This document shows positions 31,548 to 44,357 of a DNA stretch of 64,000 nucleotides, piece after piece. The notes beneath the pieces are model-generated. The model saw only the letters and a list, made by a program, of their open reading frames with translations, ran no database searches and had not been told where the DNA came from. Origin of the DNA: Gracilibacillus orientalis (GTDB taxonomy: Bacteria > Bacillota > Bacilli > Bacillales > Amphibacillaceae). Numbering within the stretch: position 1 is the stretch's first letter; each line of letters begins with the position of its first letter. Position numbers and translations under genes: made by a program. The stretch is taken from NCBI RefSeq assembly GCF_900114645.1, contig NZ_FOTR01000017.1, forward strand, positions 1 to 64,000, read 5' to 3'.

Positions 31548-31590
31548 TTAAAGTTCGCTCGGAAAAGTTCCGAAGGGAGGGTACACGACT

Positions 31591-31959
31591 ATGATCCAAC
31601 AAGAATCTCGTTTAAAAGTAGCAGATAACTCTGGTGCTCGTCAGGTACAAACGATTAAAGTATTAGGTGGTTCTGGCCGCAAAACAGCGAATATCGGTGA
31701 TGTAATTGTTTGTTCGGTGAAACAAGCAACACCAGGAGGCGTTGTTAAAAAAGGTGAGGTAGTAAGAGCTGTAATCGTACGTTCTAAGAGCGGAGTAAGA
31801 CGTAAAGATGGTTCTTATATTCGATTTGATGAAAATGCAGCAGTCGTCGTTCGTGATGACCAAAGTCCAAGAGGTACTCGTATTTTTGGACCAGTTGCAC
31901 GTGAATTGCGTGATGCGAAATTCATGAAAATCGTATCTCTAGCTCCAGAAGTATTATAA
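31591..31959 (+). CDS. rplN: 50S ribosomal protein L14
   Basis: Subunit-interface protein and the site of RsfS-type silencing. The 122-residue protein begins [18 protein letters not shown] and ends with REL(R)[15 protein letters not shown]. ATG behind AGGGAGGG. A short hairpin-like GTTCGCTCGG region precedes it. First gene of the block corresponding to the spc operon. Confidence 0.97.
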   Translation: MIQQESRLKVADNSGARQVQTIKVLGGSGRKTANIGDVIVCSVKQATPGGVVKKGEVVRAVIVRSKSGVRRKDGSYIRFDENAAVVVRDDQSPRGTRIFGPVARELRDAKFMKIVSLAPEVL

Positions 31960-31998
31960 GCACGTTACGGAAAAACCGTGTAAGGAGGTGCGGATAGC

Positions 31999-32310
31999 AT
32001 GCATGTCAAAAAAGATGATAAAGTACAAATAATTTCAGGTAAAGATAAAGGAAAGCAGGGTACAGTTTTAGCTGCATTTCCAAAGAAAGATCGTGTGCTT
32101 GTAGAAGGTGTAAATGTTGTAAAGAAACACGCTAAACCTTCACAAGAAAATCCACAAGGTGGTATCTTGAATCAAGAAGCAACGATTCATGTATCAAATG
32201 TGTTGCCACTAGATCCTAAATCTGGCGAACCAACTCGTGTTGGAAATGAAGTACGTGACGGAAAGAAAGTTCGAATCGCTAAAAAATCTGGTGAATCTTT
32301 AGATAAATAG
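31999..32310 (+). CDS. rplX: 50S ribosomal protein L24
   Basis: One of the two assembly-initiating large-subunit proteins. The 103-residue protein has the N-terminal KOW motif ([18 protein letters not shown]) and the [15 protein letters not shown] segment. ATG 31999 behind AAGGAGGTG. Confidence 0.97.
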   Translation: MHVKKDDKVQIISGKDKGKQGTVLAAFPKKDRVLVEGVNVVKKHAKPSQENPQGGILNQEATIHVSNVLPLDPKSGEPTRVGNEVRDGKKVRIAKKSGESLDK

Positions 32311-32337
32311 TCTTAGCGGTGAAAGGAGGTTTACGTG

Positions 32338-32877
32338 ATGAACACTTTAAAGGAAAAATACAATGATGAAATTGTTTCTTCATTAGTTGAGAAATTTAAT
32401 TATGATTCAGTAATGGAAGTACCTAAGGTCGACAAAATTGTTGTGAATATGGGTGTTGGTGATGCGGTGCAAAACACTAAGGCACTTGATGCTGCAGTAG
32501 AAGAATTGGCACAAATCACTGGTCAAAAACCCGTAATAACAAAAGCAAAGAAATCAATCGCAGGCTTCCGTTTACGTGAAGGAATGCCAATCGGTGCGAA
32601 AGTAACATTACGCGGTGAGCGTATGTATGATTTCCTTCAAAAACTTATAGATGTATCACTACCACGTGTACGTGACTTCCGTGGTATCTCTAATAAAGCA
32701 TTTGATGGCCGTGGTAACTACACTTTAGGTGTAAAAGAACAATTAATTTTCCCAGAAATTAATTATGACCAAGTAAACAAAGTAAGAGGGATGGACGTTG
32801 TTATCGTAACAACAGCTGATTCTGACGAAGAAGCTTCTGAACTCTTGACAAAACTTGGCATGCCTTTCCAAAAATAA
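32338..32877 (+). CDS. rplE: 50S ribosomal protein L5
   Basis: Binds 5S rRNA and contacts S13 at the head bridge. The 179-residue protein begins [14 protein letters not shown] 32338 is 8 bases after AAAGGAGG; GTG 32335 directly before it is less likely. [14 protein letters not shown] and KEQLIFPEI are the expected blocks. Confidence 0.97.
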   Translation: MNTLKEKYNDEIVSSLVEKFNYDSVMEVPKVDKIVVNMGVGDAVQNTKALDAAVEELAQITGQKPVITKAKKSIAGFRLREGMPIGAKVTLRGERMYDFLQKLIDVSLPRVRDFRGISNKAFDGRGNYTLGVKEQLIFPEINYDQVNKVRGMDVVIVTTADSDEEASELLTKLGMPFQK

Positions 32878-32894
32878 GCGAAAAGCTAAAATAA

Positions 32895-33092
<198 letters not shown>

Positions 33093-33122
33093 ATCCCCAA
33101 ATAGGGAAGGAGGTAATGAGAA

Positions 33123-33521
33123 ATGGTTATGACAGATCCAATTGCAGATATGCTTACTCGTATTCGTAATGCTAACATGGTACGCCATGAAAAATTGGAA
33201 TTCCCGGCGTCGAATGTAAAGAAAGAAGTTTCAGATATTTTAAAGCGTGAAGGGTTTATCCGTGACTATGAATATGTTGAGGATAACAAACAAGGAATCC
33301 TTCGTATCTTTTTGAAGTATGGTACAAACGAAGCGCGTGTAATCACAGGTTTAAAACGAATCAGTAAACCAGGTCTACGTGTTTATGCAAAAGCAGATGA
33401 ACTACCTAAAGTATTAAATGGTTTAGGTATTGCTATCGTTTCTACTTCAAAAGGGGTATTATCTGATAAAGAAGCACGTTCACAAGCAATCGGTGGCGAA
33501 GTTCTAGCATATATTTGGTAA
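33123..33521 (+). CDS. rpsH: 30S ribosomal protein S8
   Basis: Binds the central domain of 16S rRNA. The 132-residue protein begins [17 protein letters not shown] and ends with GGEVLAYIW; the [13 protein letters not shown] segment is conserved. ATG 33123 is 8 bases behind GGAGG, better placed than ATG 33129. In E. coli S8 represses spc; an operator here was not identified. Confidence 0.97.
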   Translation: MVMTDPIADMLTRIRNANMVRHEKLEFPASNVKKEVSDILKREGFIRDYEYVEDNKQGILRIFLKYGTNEARVITGLKRISKPGLRVYAKADELPKVLNGLGIAIVSTSKGVLSDKEARSQAIGGEVLAYIW

Positions 33522-33552
33522 GATATTCTCAGAAGACAGGAGGTGTAGTAGT

Positions 33553-34089
33553 ATGTCTCGTATAGGTTTAAAATTATTAGAAATTCCACAAGATGTGGAA
33601 ATCAAAATAGATGAAAATAACATTACTGTTAAAGGACCAAAAGGTGAATTAAGCCGTTCTCTTGACAGCCAAATGAAAGTAAATATTGAGGATAATGTAC
33701 TGACTGTTGAGCGTCCAAGTGACAGTAAACAACACAAGGCATTACATGGTACAACTCGAAGCCTGATCGGTAGTATGGTTGAAGGTGTGCATAAAGGTTT
33801 CGAAAAGGCCTTAGAAATTCAAGGTGTAGGTTACCGTGCTCAAAAACAAGGCGAGAAACTTGTTGTTAATGCTGGTTATTCTCACCCTGTAGAAGTGGAA
33901 CCAATTGAGGGAATTGAAGTTGAAGTTCCATCTAATACAAAAGTTATTGTAAAAGGTATCGACAAAGAATTAGTTGGTGCTGTTGCGGCAAACATTCGCG
34001 CTATTCGCCCACCTGAGCCATATAAAGGTAAAGGTGTACGTTACGCAGGAGAACGTGTACGTCGTAAAGAAGGTAAGACTGGTAAGTAA
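33553..34089 (+). CDS. rplF: 50S ribosomal protein L6
   Basis: Large-subunit protein near the factor-binding site. The 178-residue protein begins [12 protein letters not shown] and has two homologous domains, with GVGYRAQ and the C-terminal [19 protein letters not shown] behind GACAGGAGGTG. Confidence 0.97.
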   Translation: MSRIGLKLLEIPQDVEIKIDENNITVKGPKGELSRSLDSQMKVNIEDNVLTVERPSDSKQHKALHGTTRSLIGSMVEGVHKGFEKALEIQGVGYRAQKQGEKLVVNAGYSHPVEVEPIEGIEVEVPSNTKVIVKGIDKELVGAVAANIRAIRPPEPYKGKGVRYAGERVRRKEGKTGK

Positions 34090-34121
34090 GTTTAGGTAGC
34101 AAGCAGAAAGGAGTGACCTAG

Positions 34122-34484
34122 ATGATCACAAAGCCTGATAAAAATAGTGTACGTAAAAAAAGACATCAGCGTATCCGTAAGAACCTATTCGGGACAGAAG
34201 AACGCCCACGTCTTAACGTATTTCGTTCAAACAAACACATCTACGCACAATTAATTGATGACGTGAACAACGTGACATTAGTTAGTGCATCTACAGTAGA
34301 TAATGATTTAAACTTAGAAGCAACTGGAAATGTAGAGGCTGCAAAGCAAGTTGGCGAGGTTGTTGCTAAACGTGCTTTCGATAAAGGATTTACAAATGTT
34401 GTTTTTGATCGTGGTGGATATTTATATCATGGTCGAGTTAAATCTCTAGCAGATGCTGCTCGCGAAGCAGGTCTTGAATTTTAA
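34122..34484 (+). CDS. rplR: 50S ribosomal protein L18
   Basis: 5S rRNA-binding protein of the central protuberance. The 120-residue protein has a basic N-terminus ([15 protein letters not shown]), [16 protein letters not shown], and ends [26 protein letters not shown] in family style. ATG behind AAAGGAG. Confidence 0.97.
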   Translation: MITKPDKNSVRKKRHQRIRKNLFGTEERPRLNVFRSNKHIYAQLIDDVNNVTLVSASTVDNDLNLEATGNVEAAKQVGEVVAKRAFDKGFTNVVFDRGGYLYHGRVKSLADAAREAGLEF

Positions 34485-34502
34485 TTAAAAAAGGAGGGAC
34501 AT

Positions 34503-35009
34503 ATGTTGCGTACTAACATCGACCCAAACAAATTAGATTTAGAAGAACGCGTTGTAACCATTAACCGTGTAGCAAAAGTAGTAAAAGGTGGACGTCGTTT
34601 TCGCTTTGCTGCATTGGTAGTAGTCGGAGATAAAAATGGTCATGTAGGGTTTGGTACAGGTAAGGCACAAGAAGTACCAGATGCTATTAAAAAAGCAATT
34701 GATGATGCAAAGAAAAGTTTAGTAAATGTACCGATCGTAGGTACTTCAATTCCACACGAAATTCACGGACAATTCGGAGCTGGTAACATTTTAATGAAAC
34801 CTGCTGTTGAAGGTACCGGAGTTATCGCAGGTGGACCTGTACGTGCCGTATTAGAACTAGCTGGTGTCGGAGATATTTTATCTAAATCATTAGGCTCTAA
34901 CACACCAATCAACATGGTTCGTGCAACAATCAATGGACTTAGCGAATTAAAACGTGCTGAAGAAGTAGCTAAACTTCGTGGCAAGTCTGTAGAAGAATTG
35001 TTAGGATAA
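34503..35009 (+). CDS. rpsE: 30S ribosomal protein S5
   Basis: Small-subunit protein affecting decoding fidelity. The 168-residue protein has the double-stranded RNA-binding-like N-terminal domain with [10 protein letters not shown] and [14 protein letters not shown]; the spectinomycin-contact loop region is wild type in appearance. ATG behind AAAGGAGGG. Confidence 0.97.
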   Translation: MLRTNIDPNKLDLEERVVTINRVAKVVKGGRRFRFAALVVVGDKNGHVGFGTGKAQEVPDAIKKAIDDAKKSLVNVPIVGTSIPHEIHGQFGAGNILMKPAVEGTGVIAGGPVRAVLELAGVGDILSKSLGSNTPINMVRATINGLSELKRAEEVAKLRGKSVEELLG

Positions 35010-35022
35010 GGAGGGAAACAAA

Positions 35023-35214
35023 ATGTCTAACAAGATAGAAATTACCCTCAAACGCAGTGTCATCGGTAGATCAGAAGTACAAAAAACTACTGTTCAAACA
35101 TTAGGTCTTAAAAAGATTCAGCAAACAGTAGTCCGTGAAGATACTCCTGTCGTGCGAGGCATGATTAACAAAGTATCACATTTAATTGAAGTCAAAGAAG
35201 TAAAAGAAGTATAA
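35023..35214 (+). CDS. rpmD: 50S ribosomal protein L30
   Basis: Small large-subunit protein. The 63-residue protein has [21 protein letters not shown] in shortened family form and the [12 protein letters not shown] end. It is a few residues longer than the usual 59-60 because of a C-terminal repeat [11 protein letters not shown] behind AAGGAGGG. Confidence 0.96.
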   Translation: MSNKIEITLKRSVIGRSEVQKTTVQTLGLKKIQQTVVREDTPVVRGMINKVSHLIEVKEVKEV

Positions 35215-35243
35215 TAAAAATAGTTTTAAGAGGAGGTGCTCGC

Positions 35244-35680
35244 ATGAAACTTCATGAATTAAAACCATCACAAGCGAAGAAAGATCGTAACCGCGTTGGT
35301 CGCGGTATGTCATCAGGTAATGGTAAAACATCTGGACGTGGTCATAAAGGTCAAAAAGCACGTTCTGGTGGAGGTGTACGTCCAGGATTTGAAGGTGGGC
35401 AATTGCCACTTTTCCAACGTATACCAAAGCGTGGTTTTACGAACATTAACCGTAAAGACTTCGCAATTGTTAACCTTGAAACATTGAATAGTTTTGACGA
35501 AGGTACCGAAGTGACACCTGAGCTTTTACTTGAGACAGGTACCGTTAGCAATGTCAAATCTGGTGTTAAGATTCTTGGAAACGGCAAGTTAGAAAAGAAA
35601 TTAACAGTAAAAGCTCATAAGTTTTCTGCTTCAGCTAAGAATGCAATTGAAGCAGCGGGCGGTCAAACTGAGGTGATTTA

Positions 35681-35681
<1 letters not shown>
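35244..35681 (+). CDS. rplO: 50S ribosomal protein L15
   Basis: Large-subunit protein with a Gly/Arg-rich extended N-terminus ([20 protein letters not shown]) and a globular C-terminal domain. 145 residues. ATG behind GAGGAGGTG. It overlaps secY by one base, a common coupling. Confidence 0.97.
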
Positions 35682-37670
<1,989 letters not shown>

Positions 37671-37750
37671 TGAAATGTTGTTAAAGTTGGTATAATGTTA
37701 CTAACTATGAAAATAGGTATAACGTAAAACCTAAATGAAGGTGATGATGG

Positions 37751-38086
37751 TTGAGCGAGACGGAGAGTTATCCGGAATTAGGTCAGGTTGTTCAAATCCT
37801 ACAGGGACGCGAAGCAGGTCAGTTTGCAATTGTAATTGAAAAAGTAGACAGTCGTTTTGTGTTGTTGGCGGATGGAGATAAGCGCAAATATGATCGGCCC
37901 AAGAAGAAAAATGTTCAGCATATTGCGTTTACAAGCTTTATTTCTCCTGAAGTTCAAAGAAGCCTTCTCGAAACAGGGCGCGTAACCAATGGTAAGTTGC
38001 GTTATGCTATTAATAAATTTGTCGAAGAATATCAGACAGATTTGAAGAAGGGAGATCAACTCGATGACGAAAGACGATGCAATTGA
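37751..38086 (+). CDS. KOW-domain RNA-binding protein (L14e/YbzG-like)
   Basis: Small protein of 111 residues, found in related Bacilli between map or adk and infA. The N-terminal part ([25 protein letters not shown], shown for location) has the KOW fold pattern with the basic segment [14 protein letters not shown]. The function is not established. The start is TTG 37751 behind GGTGATGATGG. It overlaps infA by 23 bases, so the two are probably translationally coupled. A C-terminal acidic stretch follows the KOW part. Confidence 0.8.
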   Translation: MSETESYPELGQVVQILQGREAGQFAIVIEKVDSRFVLLADGDKRKYDRPKKKNVQHIAFTSFISPEVQRSLLETGRVTNGKLRYAINKFVEEYQTDLKKGDQLDDERRCN

Positions 38087-38282
38087 AGTCGAAGGTACGG
38101 TAATTGATACATTACCGAATGCAATGTTCAAAGTAGAATTAGAGAATGGTCACACCGTATTGGCACATGTATCTGGTAAAATCAGAATGCACTTCATTCG
38201 TATTTTACCTGGTGACAAAGTAACGGTTGAACTTTCTCCATATGATTTAACAAGAGGTCGTATTACGTACCGATATAAATAA
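38064..38282 (+). CDS. infA: Translation initiation factor IF-1
   Basis: OB-fold factor that occupies the 30S A site during initiation. The 72-residue sequence is nearly identical to the Bacillus protein ([37 protein letters not shown]). ATG behind GAAGGGAG inside the end of the KOW gene. Confidence 0.97.
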   Translation: MTKDDAIEVEGTVIDTLPNAMFKVELENGHTVLAHVSGKIRMHFIRILPGDKVTVELSPYDLTRGRITYRYK

Positions 38283-38426
<144 letters not shown>

Positions 38427-38443
38427 GGAGGTGTAATCAGTCT

Positions 38444-38809
38444 ATGGCTCGTATTGCTGGTGTAGATGTTCCGCGTGAAAAACGCGTAGTGATTGCTTTA
38501 ACCTACATTTATGGTATTGGAAAAACAACCGCCATGAACGTATTGGAAGAAGCTGGTGTTAGTGAGAACACTCGTGTTCGTGATCTAACAGAAGAAGAAT
38601 TAGGGAAAATACGTCAAACAATTGACAGCTATTCTGTAGAAGGTGATCTTCGTCGTGAAGTATCCTTAAACATTAAGCGTCTAATTGAAATTGGCTCTTA
38701 TCGTGGTGTACGTCATCGTCGTGGTTTACCGCTTCGAGGACAAAAAACGAAAAACAACTCACGTACTCGTAAAGGTCCAAGAAAAACAATGGCTAACAAG
38801 AAGAAATAA
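38444..38809 (+). CDS. rpsM: 30S ribosomal protein S13
   Basis: 30S head protein in contact with P-site tRNA and L5. The 121-residue protein begins [15 protein letters not shown], has the helix-two-turn-helix region ([17 protein letters not shown]) and ends in a basic tail ([17 protein letters not shown]). ATG behind AAGGAGGTG. Confidence 0.97.
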   Translation: MARIAGVDVPREKRVVIALTYIYGIGKTTAMNVLEEAGVSENTRVRDLTEEELGKIRQTIDSYSVEGDLRREVSLNIKRLIEIGSYRGVRHRRGLPLRGQKTKNNSRTRKGPRKTMANKKK

Positions 38810-38833
38810 GATAAAAAGGAGGTTTGCTTACTT

Positions 38834-39223
38834 ATGGCTCGTAAAACTAATACACGTAAACGTCGTGTGAAAAAGAATATAGACACGGGTATTGCACATA
38901 TTCGTTCTACATTCAATAACACAATCGTAACGATTACTGATGTTAAAGGAAACGCGATTAGCTGGAGTAGCGCAGGAGCGTTAGGTTTCAGAGGCTCTCG
39001 TAAATCTACTCCTTTCGCTGCACAAATGGCTGCTGAAGCTGCTGCTAAAGCAGGTCAGGATCATGGTATAAAGTCTTTAGAGGTTACAGTGAAAGGACCT
39101 GGTGCTGGACGTGAAGCAGCTATCCGTTCACTTCAAGCAGCAGGTATTGAAGTAACTGCCATTCGAGATGTAACACCAGTTCCTCATAATGGTTGTCGCC
39201 CGCCAAAACGTCGTCGAGTATAA
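38834..39223 (+). CDS. rpsK: 30S ribosomal protein S11
   Basis: Platform protein near the 3' end of 16S rRNA. The 129-residue protein has [30 protein letters not shown] and ends with [16 protein letters not shown] behind AAAGGAGG. A 200-base spacer separates it from rpoA. Confidence 0.97.
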   Translation: MARKTNTRKRRVKKNIDTGIAHIRSTFNNTIVTITDVKGNAISWSSAGALGFRGSRKSTPFAAQMAAEAAAKAGQDHGIKSLEVTVKGPGAGREAAIRSLQAAGIEVTAIRDVTPVPHNGCRPPKRRRV

Positions 39224-39373
39224 TTACAGTATATTATTTGTTAATCTGTCTATAATGGTTTATGATAGCTTAATAAAGTTTTTTGAATGTTTATTAATTA
39301 CATCATTGCTTTCGACAGACACATTATCACAATTGCATAGTGCAGAAACGGGAACTGCCTACCTGGGGAATTT

Positions 39374-39395
39374 CGGTTAGACTGAGGTCTAACCG
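39374..39395 (+). promoter_or_regulatory. Hairpin in the rpsK-rpoA spacer
   Basis: Perfect 9-bp stem CGGTTAGAC / GTCTAACCG with a TGAG loop, 33 bases before rpoA. There is no T run. The GNRA-like tight loop suggests an RNA element in the alpha operon; S4 autoregulation acts on this operon in E. coli but is not shown here. Confidence 0.5.
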
Positions 39396-39427
39396 GGGTT
39401 TCGACGTTTTAGAGGAGGGTTTAATAG

Positions 39428-40372
39428 ATGATCGAAATTGAAAAACCAAAAATAGAAACAGTAGAAATCAGTGATGATGCTACTTATGGCAAATTCGTTG
39501 TAGAACCACTAGAACGTGGATATGGTACTACACTTGGTAACTCCTTGCGTCGTATCCTATTATCTTCACTTCCTGGCGCTGCTGTAACATCTGTTCAAAT
39601 GGATGGAGCTTTACATGAGTTTTCGACAGTTGAGGGAGTTGCAGAAGATGTGACAACTATTGTCTTAAACTTAAAGAAACTTGCTCTTAAAATCTATTCA
39701 GATGAAGAGAAAACTCTTGAAGTAGATGTGCAGGGAGAAGGAAAAGTTACGGCTGCAGATATCATTTTCGATAGTGATGTAGAAATTTTAAATCCAGATC
39801 TTTATATTGCTACTATTGGTAGTAATGGTCATTTAAAAATGAGAATTTCAGCACAAAGTGGCCGAGGGTATCGCCCAGCTGACTCTAATAACCATGATGA
39901 TCGTCCGATTGGTGTTATTCCAGTGGACTCTATCTTCACTCCAGTATCAAAAGTAACCTATCAAGTAGAAAATACCCGTGTTGGTGAAGATGCCAATTAT
40001 GATAAGCTTACTTTTGATGTATTGACAGATGGAAGTATTCGTCCAGAAGAAGCAGTTTCTTTAGGAGCTAAAATCTTCACGGAGCATATGAACATTTTTG
40101 TTGGTTTAACAGACGAAGCGAAAAATGCTGAAATCATGATCGAAAAAGAAGAAGATCAAAAAGAAAAAGTTCTTGAAATGACAATTAAAGAACTTGATTT
40201 ATCTGTAAGGTCTTATAACTGCTTGAAGCGAGCAGGTATTAATACTGTACAGGAATTAGCCCATAAATCAGAAGAAGATATGATGAAGGTTCGAAACTTA
40301 GGTCGTAAATCACTTGAAGAAGTGAAGCATAAATTAGAAGATCTAGGTCTTGGACTACGAAACGAAGATTAA
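39428..40372 (+). CDS. rpoA: DNA-directed RNA polymerase subunit alpha
   Basis: Dimerising scaffold of RNA polymerase. The 314-residue protein has the N-terminal assembly domain ([20 protein letters not shown]), an acidic linker near residues 230-245, and the alpha-CTD ([28 protein letters not shown]) that contacts UP elements and activators. ATG behind GAGGAGGG. Standard length. Confidence 0.98.
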   Translation: MIEIEKPKIETVEISDDATYGKFVVEPLERGYGTTLGNSLRRILLSSLPGAAVTSVQMDGALHEFSTVEGVAEDVTTIVLNLKKLALKIYSDEEKTLEVDVQGEGKVTAADIIFDSDVEILNPDLYIATIGSNGHLKMRISAQSGRGYRPADSNNHDDRPIGVIPVDSIFTPVSKVTYQVENTRVGEDANYDKLTFDVLTDGSIRPEEAVSLGAKIFTEHMNIFVGLTDEAKNAEIMIEKEEDQKEKVLEMTIKELDLSVRSYNCLKRAGINTVQELAHKSEEDMMKVRNLGRKSLEEVKHKLEDLGLGLRNED

Positions 40373-40415
40373 TCACGACACCTTTTAGAGATTTCGAACG
40401 AAGGAGGGATATTCC

Positions 40416-40769
40416 ATGGCTAGAAAATTAGGACGTACAACGGATCAACGTATGGCTTTGCTTCGAGGTTTAGCAACGGATCTTATTATTCATGAACGTT
40501 TAGAAACAACACAAGCAAAGGCAAAAGAACTTCGCTCAGTTGTTGAAAAAATGATTACACTTGGTAAGCGTGGCGACCTTCATGCTCGTCGTCAAGCTGC
40601 ATCATTCTTATACAATGCAGAAGCGAGCGAAAATGAAGATGCTGTTCAGAAACTTTTCAGCGATATCGCAAGTCGCTATGAAGAACGCCAAGGTGGATAT
40701 ACAAGAGTGCTTAAATTAGGACCTCGTCGCGGTGACGGAGCTGAAATGGCAGTCATTGAGTTAGTATAA
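40416..40769 (+). CDS. rplQ: 50S ribosomal protein L17
   Basis: Large-subunit protein near the tunnel exit. The 117-residue protein has [19 protein letters not shown] and the [23 protein letters not shown] segment in family order. ATG behind GAAGGAGGG. Last gene of the alpha operon and followed by a terminator. Confidence 0.97.
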   Translation: MARKLGRTTDQRMALLRGLATDLIIHERLETTQAKAKELRSVVEKMITLGKRGDLHARRQAASFLYNAEASENEDAVQKLFSDIASRYEERQGGYTRVLKLGPRRGDGAEMAVIELV

Positions 40770-40786
40770 TTCCATAGCAAACAAAG

Positions 40787-40840
40787 CAAGGGGGCAGGAG
40801 CAAATCTCTTTAAGAGGTGCATCCAAGCCCTTTTTTTGTT
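40787..40840 (+). terminator. Terminator after rplQ
   Basis: GGGC near 40792 pairs with GCCC at about 40828, with an inner hairpin around CTCTTTAAGAG, and is followed by seven T residues. The stem is imperfect. The remaining stretch to 41092 has no gene; at 40884-40910 it holds a fragment (CACAAAATACATAAGCTG) similar to the left end of the repeat at 12070-12100, and a TATAAT box at about 41036. Confidence 0.7.
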
Positions 40841-41092
40841 TTGTTAAGAAATAAGCGAACGTTTTATTAAAAAGATAAACTGGTGCACAAAATACATAAG
40901 CTGTGAAGTAAACGTATTGTGGATTTGTTCCTTTCACCTTTTTGATAGTGTGTGCTGAAATGTTTTAGTTCATTCGACCTTGTAAAAATCTTGTATAACC
41001 AAATTTAGATGAGTTAGCTAAAGGGTGTATTATGATATAATAGAAGTTGATGGATATTACCCGGGAAATAATGATTTTAAGGAGAAGTAATG

Positions 41093-41926
41093 ATGCCTGC
41101 GATAGAATTTCGTGATGTATATTTTCGATACAATGAAGATGCCCCTTGGGTATTAAAAAAGTTCAACCTAAAAATAAAGGCAAATGAGACCGTCGCTATT
41201 ATTGGACATAACGGATCAGGCAAATCGACAATAGCTAAATTAGCAAACGGTTTACTAGTACCACAAGCAGGAGAAATTTTGATCAATGACAGAAAGCTAA
41301 CGACTTCAAACGTCTGGGAAATACGACAAAAAATCGGGATGGTATTTCAAAATCCTGAAAATCAATTTGTAGGCACTACGGTAAAAGACGATGTCGCTTT
41401 TGGTCTAGAAAATCGTGGTGTATCTCGCAAGGAAATGATCGAGCGAATCCATACTTCTTTAACCGAAGTCGGAATGGAGGATTATCAGAATCATGAACCA
41501 CACAATCTTTCAGGTGGACAGAAACAGCGAGTTGCCATTGCAAGTGTCATGGCGACATATCCAGGGATTCTTTTATTAGATGAAGCAACCTCTATGTTAG
41601 ACCCAAGAGGCCGAAAGGAAATTCTTTCAACCATTAATGACCTAAAGGAAGAATTAGAGATTACCATGGTGATGATAACACACGATTTACATGAGATTAC
41701 CTTAGCTGATCGTGTTATTGTAATGAATGAAGGTCAGATTTATATAGATACTACGGTAGATCAATTATTCAATGATCACCAAGGTCTGCAGTCGATTGGC
41801 TTATCATTACCATTAACTGTTGAGCTGGCAATAGAACTAGAGCAATATGATTATCAGTTTGCAACATATCCATTAGATAATGAGGAGTTTTTGGAAGCAT
41901 TATGGACATCCAATTTGAAAAAGTGA
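41093..41926 (+). CDS. ecfA1: ECF transporter ATPase EcfA1 (CbiO-type)
   Basis: One of two ATPases of the shared energy-coupling module that powers vitamin and metal uptake with interchangeable S-components. The protein of about 277 residues has Walker A GHNGSGKST, Q loop VFQNPENQF, signature LSGGQKQR, Walker B ILLLDEATS and H-loop TH. ATG 41093 has AAGGAG 8 bases upstream; ATG 41090 is possible. It overlaps ecfA2 by 25 bases. Gene order after rplQ is that of B. subtilis. Confidence 0.95.
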   Translation: MPAIEFRDVYFRYNEDAPWVLKKFNLKIKANETVAIIGHNGSGKSTIAKLANGLLVPQAGEILINDRKLTTSNVWEIRQKIGMVFQNPENQFVGTTVKDDVAFGLENRGVSRKEMIERIHTSLTEVGMEDYQNHEPHNLSGGQKQRVAIASVMATYPGILLLDEATSMLDPRGRKEILSTINDLKEELEITMVMITHDLHEITLADRVIVMNEGQIYIDTTVDQLFNDHQGLQSIGLSLPLTVELAIELEQYDYQFATYPLDNEEFLEALWTSNLKK

Positions 41927-42771
41927 GCTATACCTACCAAGTGAATACACCTTTTTCCTATCAAGCACTTAAAGATATTAACCTAGAGATTAAAACGGGT
42001 GAATTTGTAGCAATTGTTGGGCACACAGGTTCTGGCAAATCAACGCTTCTGCAGCATATCAATGGATTGCTTCTTCCTACTGAAGGCCGAGTACAAGTAG
42101 GAGATTTCCTTCTCTCAAGAAAAAACAAGAGACAGGATTTGAAGAAGTTACGTGAAAAAGCAGGTGTTGTTTTCCAATACCCGGAACATCAATTGTTTGA
42201 GGAGACGGTAGAACGTGATATAAGCTTTGGTTTGAAAAATTTTCAAGTACCAGCAGATGAAATACAAACAAGAATTATGGATGCCTTGGAAAAAGTCCAT
42301 CTATCAGAAGATGTTTTAGCAAAATCTCCCTTTGAATTAAGTGGCGGACAGATGAGAAGGGTAGCTATTGCTGGGGTGCTTGCGATGAATCCTGAAGTAT
42401 TAATATTAGATGAGCCAACAGCAGGCCTTGATCCCAAGGGACAACAAGATATCATGAATATGTTTAACCATTTACATAAAACGAAGAATATGACAACGAT
42501 CTTAGTCACACACCAGATGAATCATGCGTTAGCGTATGCAGATCATATCTTTGTACTTGCGGATGGCAGTGTGCAAATGGAAGGAACTCCTAAACAAATC
42601 TTTTCACAAGCGGATGAATTGAAAAAAGCAAACCTTGATATGCCAGACGTCCTTTCATTGATTAAGCGAATCAATCAGATGTTCGGTACCGATATCGCGT
42701 ATGAACGTAGGCAGCCAGCTGCATTAGCAAAGGAAATAGCAGAAAGATTAAGGGAGAACAAGCGGTTATGA
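41902..42771 (+). CDS. ecfA2: ECF transporter ATPase EcfA2
   Basis: Second ATPase of the energy-coupling module, partner of EcfA1. The 289-residue protein has Walker A GHTGSGKST, Q loop VFQYPEHQL, signature LSGGQMRR, Walker B VLILDEPTAGLDP and the H-loop VTHQM. The C-terminal extension is typical for CbiO family subunits that bind EcfT. It overlaps ecfA1 and shares four bases with ecfT, so the three subunits are translationally coupled. Confidence 0.95.
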   Translation: MDIQFEKVSYTYQVNTPFSYQALKDINLEIKTGEFVAIVGHTGSGKSTLLQHINGLLLPTEGRVQVGDFLLSRKNKRQDLKKLREKAGVVFQYPEHQLFEETVERDISFGLKNFQVPADEIQTRIMDALEKVHLSEDVLAKSPFELSGGQMRRVAIAGVLAMNPEVLILDEPTAGLDPKGQQDIMNMFNHLHKTKNMTTILVTHQMNHALAYADHIFVLADGSVQMEGTPKQIFSQADELKKANLDMPDVLSLIKRINQMFGTDIAYERRQPAALAKEIAERLRENKRL

Positions 42772-43562
42772 AGTCATTCATGATAATAGGACAATTTGTA
42801 CCAGGCAATTCAATGGTTCATCGCTTAGACCCCAGATCCAAATTGATGGTTATTTTTACGTTTGTGATCATTGTTTTCTTTGCAAACAATAGTGTGAGTT
42901 ACGGCTGGTTAACATTATTTGCACTTATATTAATATTATTAACGAAATTGCATATCGGCTATATTTTAAAAGGTATTACACCTGTTTGGTTTTTAATTAT
43001 ATTCACTTTCATCCTCCATCTCATTATTACGAAGGAAGGACCTGTTTTAATCGACATAGGAGGTTTCGCAATACACAAAGGTGGAGTGCTACAGGGTTTA
43101 ACTATCTCGTGGCGTTTTTTCTTGCTTGTGTTAGTAACTTCTCTATTAACTTTAACAACATCCCCGATGGAAATCACGGATGCGATTGAAGAGCTGTTGG
43201 CACCATTTAAGAAGATAAAAGTACCAGTTCATGAACTAGCGCTGATGATGTCGATCTCCCTCCGTTTTATTCCGACATTGTTGGATGAAACAGAGAAAAT
43301 CTCCAAAGCGCAAGCATCACGGGGTGTTGACTTACGGACAGGATCAATAAAAGATCGTGTGTATGCGATTGTTCCGTTACTAGTTCCATTATTTATTAGT
43401 GCTTTTAAACGCGCAGAGGATTTAGCAATGGCAATGGAAGCAAGAGGATATCGTGGAAGTGAAGGGCGAACAAAATTAAGACAATTACAATTCAAGAAGC
43501 TAGATTATATGGCAATGATAATCTATTTATTGATCATACTTATTTTTTTCAGTTTACGATAA
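42768..43562 (+). CDS. ecfT: ECF transporter transmembrane subunit EcfT
   Basis: Membrane scaffold joining the two ATPases to S-components. The 264-residue protein shows hydrophobic helices from about residue 25 on and the two Ala-Arg-Gly coupling motifs, here as ASRGVDLR and EARGYRG, which dock into the ATPases. It overlaps ecfA2 (ATGA). No S-component gene lies nearby, consistent with a group II (shared) ECF system. Confidence 0.95.
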   Translation: MKSFMIIGQFVPGNSMVHRLDPRSKLMVIFTFVIIVFFANNSVSYGWLTLFALILILLTKLHIGYILKGITPVWFLIIFTFILHLIITKEGPVLIDIGGFAIHKGGVLQGLTISWRFFLLVLVTSLLTLTTSPMEITDAIEELLAPFKKIKVPVHELALMMSISLRFIPTLLDETEKISKAQASRGVDLRTGSIKDRVYAIVPLLVPLFISAFKRAEDLAMAMEARGYRGSEGRTKLRQLQFKKLDYMAMIIYLLIILIFFSLR

Positions 43563-43577
43563 TAAGGGGCAAGTAAA

Positions 43578-44357
43578 ATGAGATTAAAAGCAATCATTAG
43601 ATATGATGGTACGTTTTTTTCAGGCTATCAAGTACAACCAAAAGGCCGGACGGTACAAGGGGTCATCGAAAAAGTTTTAACAAAAATGCATAAAGGTAAC
43701 CATGTGCGCGTGACGGGATCGGGCAGAACCGATAAGGGAGTTCATGCGTTAGGACAGGTGATTCACTTTGATACGGAATTAGAAATTCCACCTGAAAACT
43801 GGTTAAGGGCATTAAATACCATGCTTCCGGATGATTTGGAATTTGTGTCGATTACAGATGTGCCAGATGACTTTCATGTTCGGTATGACGTCAGTGAAAA
43901 AGAATATCGCTATTATATCCTCAATTCCAAGGAAAAAGACTTATTTCGCCGTCATTATACCCATTTTGTGAAAGGGGATCTGGATCTCGGAGCAATGTCC
44001 AAAGCAAGTCAACATTTTCTTGGTAGCCATGACTTTACCTCTTTCTGTTCAGCAAACAATGATGTAAAAGCGGATAAGGTTCGTACCATTACGGATATTG
44101 CCATTGAGCAAGAGGAGGAAAATATTATCCTCCGTGTAAAGGGTACCGGCTTTTTATATAATATGGTACGAATTATTGTTGGTACATTAATTGATATTGG
44201 ACTAGGTAACAGAGAACCAGAGGAAATCATAGAGATCATAGCAGCCCGAGATCGGTCAAAAGCTAGTAAAACCGCTCCCCCACAAGGGTTGTACTTGTGG
44301 GAAGTTAGCTATAATAAGAAAAGTACAGAGCGCTCGCCTAGCGACGAAATGAACTGA
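43578..44357 (+). CDS. truA: tRNA pseudouridine synthase A (positions 38-40)
   Basis: Isomerises uridines 38-40 in tRNA anticodon arms. The 259-residue protein begins with the YDGTFFSGYQVQP block and carries the catalytic aspartate in GSGRTDKGVHALGQV, plus the C-terminal FLYNMVRIIVG segment. ATG behind AAGGGGCAAG. Located between ecfT and rplM as in B. subtilis. Confidence 0.95.
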   Translation: MRLKAIIRYDGTFFSGYQVQPKGRTVQGVIEKVLTKMHKGNHVRVTGSGRTDKGVHALGQVIHFDTELEIPPENWLRALNTMLPDDLEFVSITDVPDDFHVRYDVSEKEYRYYILNSKEKDLFRRHYTHFVKGDLDLGAMSKASQHFLGSHDFTSFCSANNDVKADKVRTITDIAIEQEEENIILRVKGTGFLYNMVRIIVGTLIDIGLGNREPEEIIEIIAARDRSKASKTAPPQGLYLWEVSYNKKSTERSPSDEMN

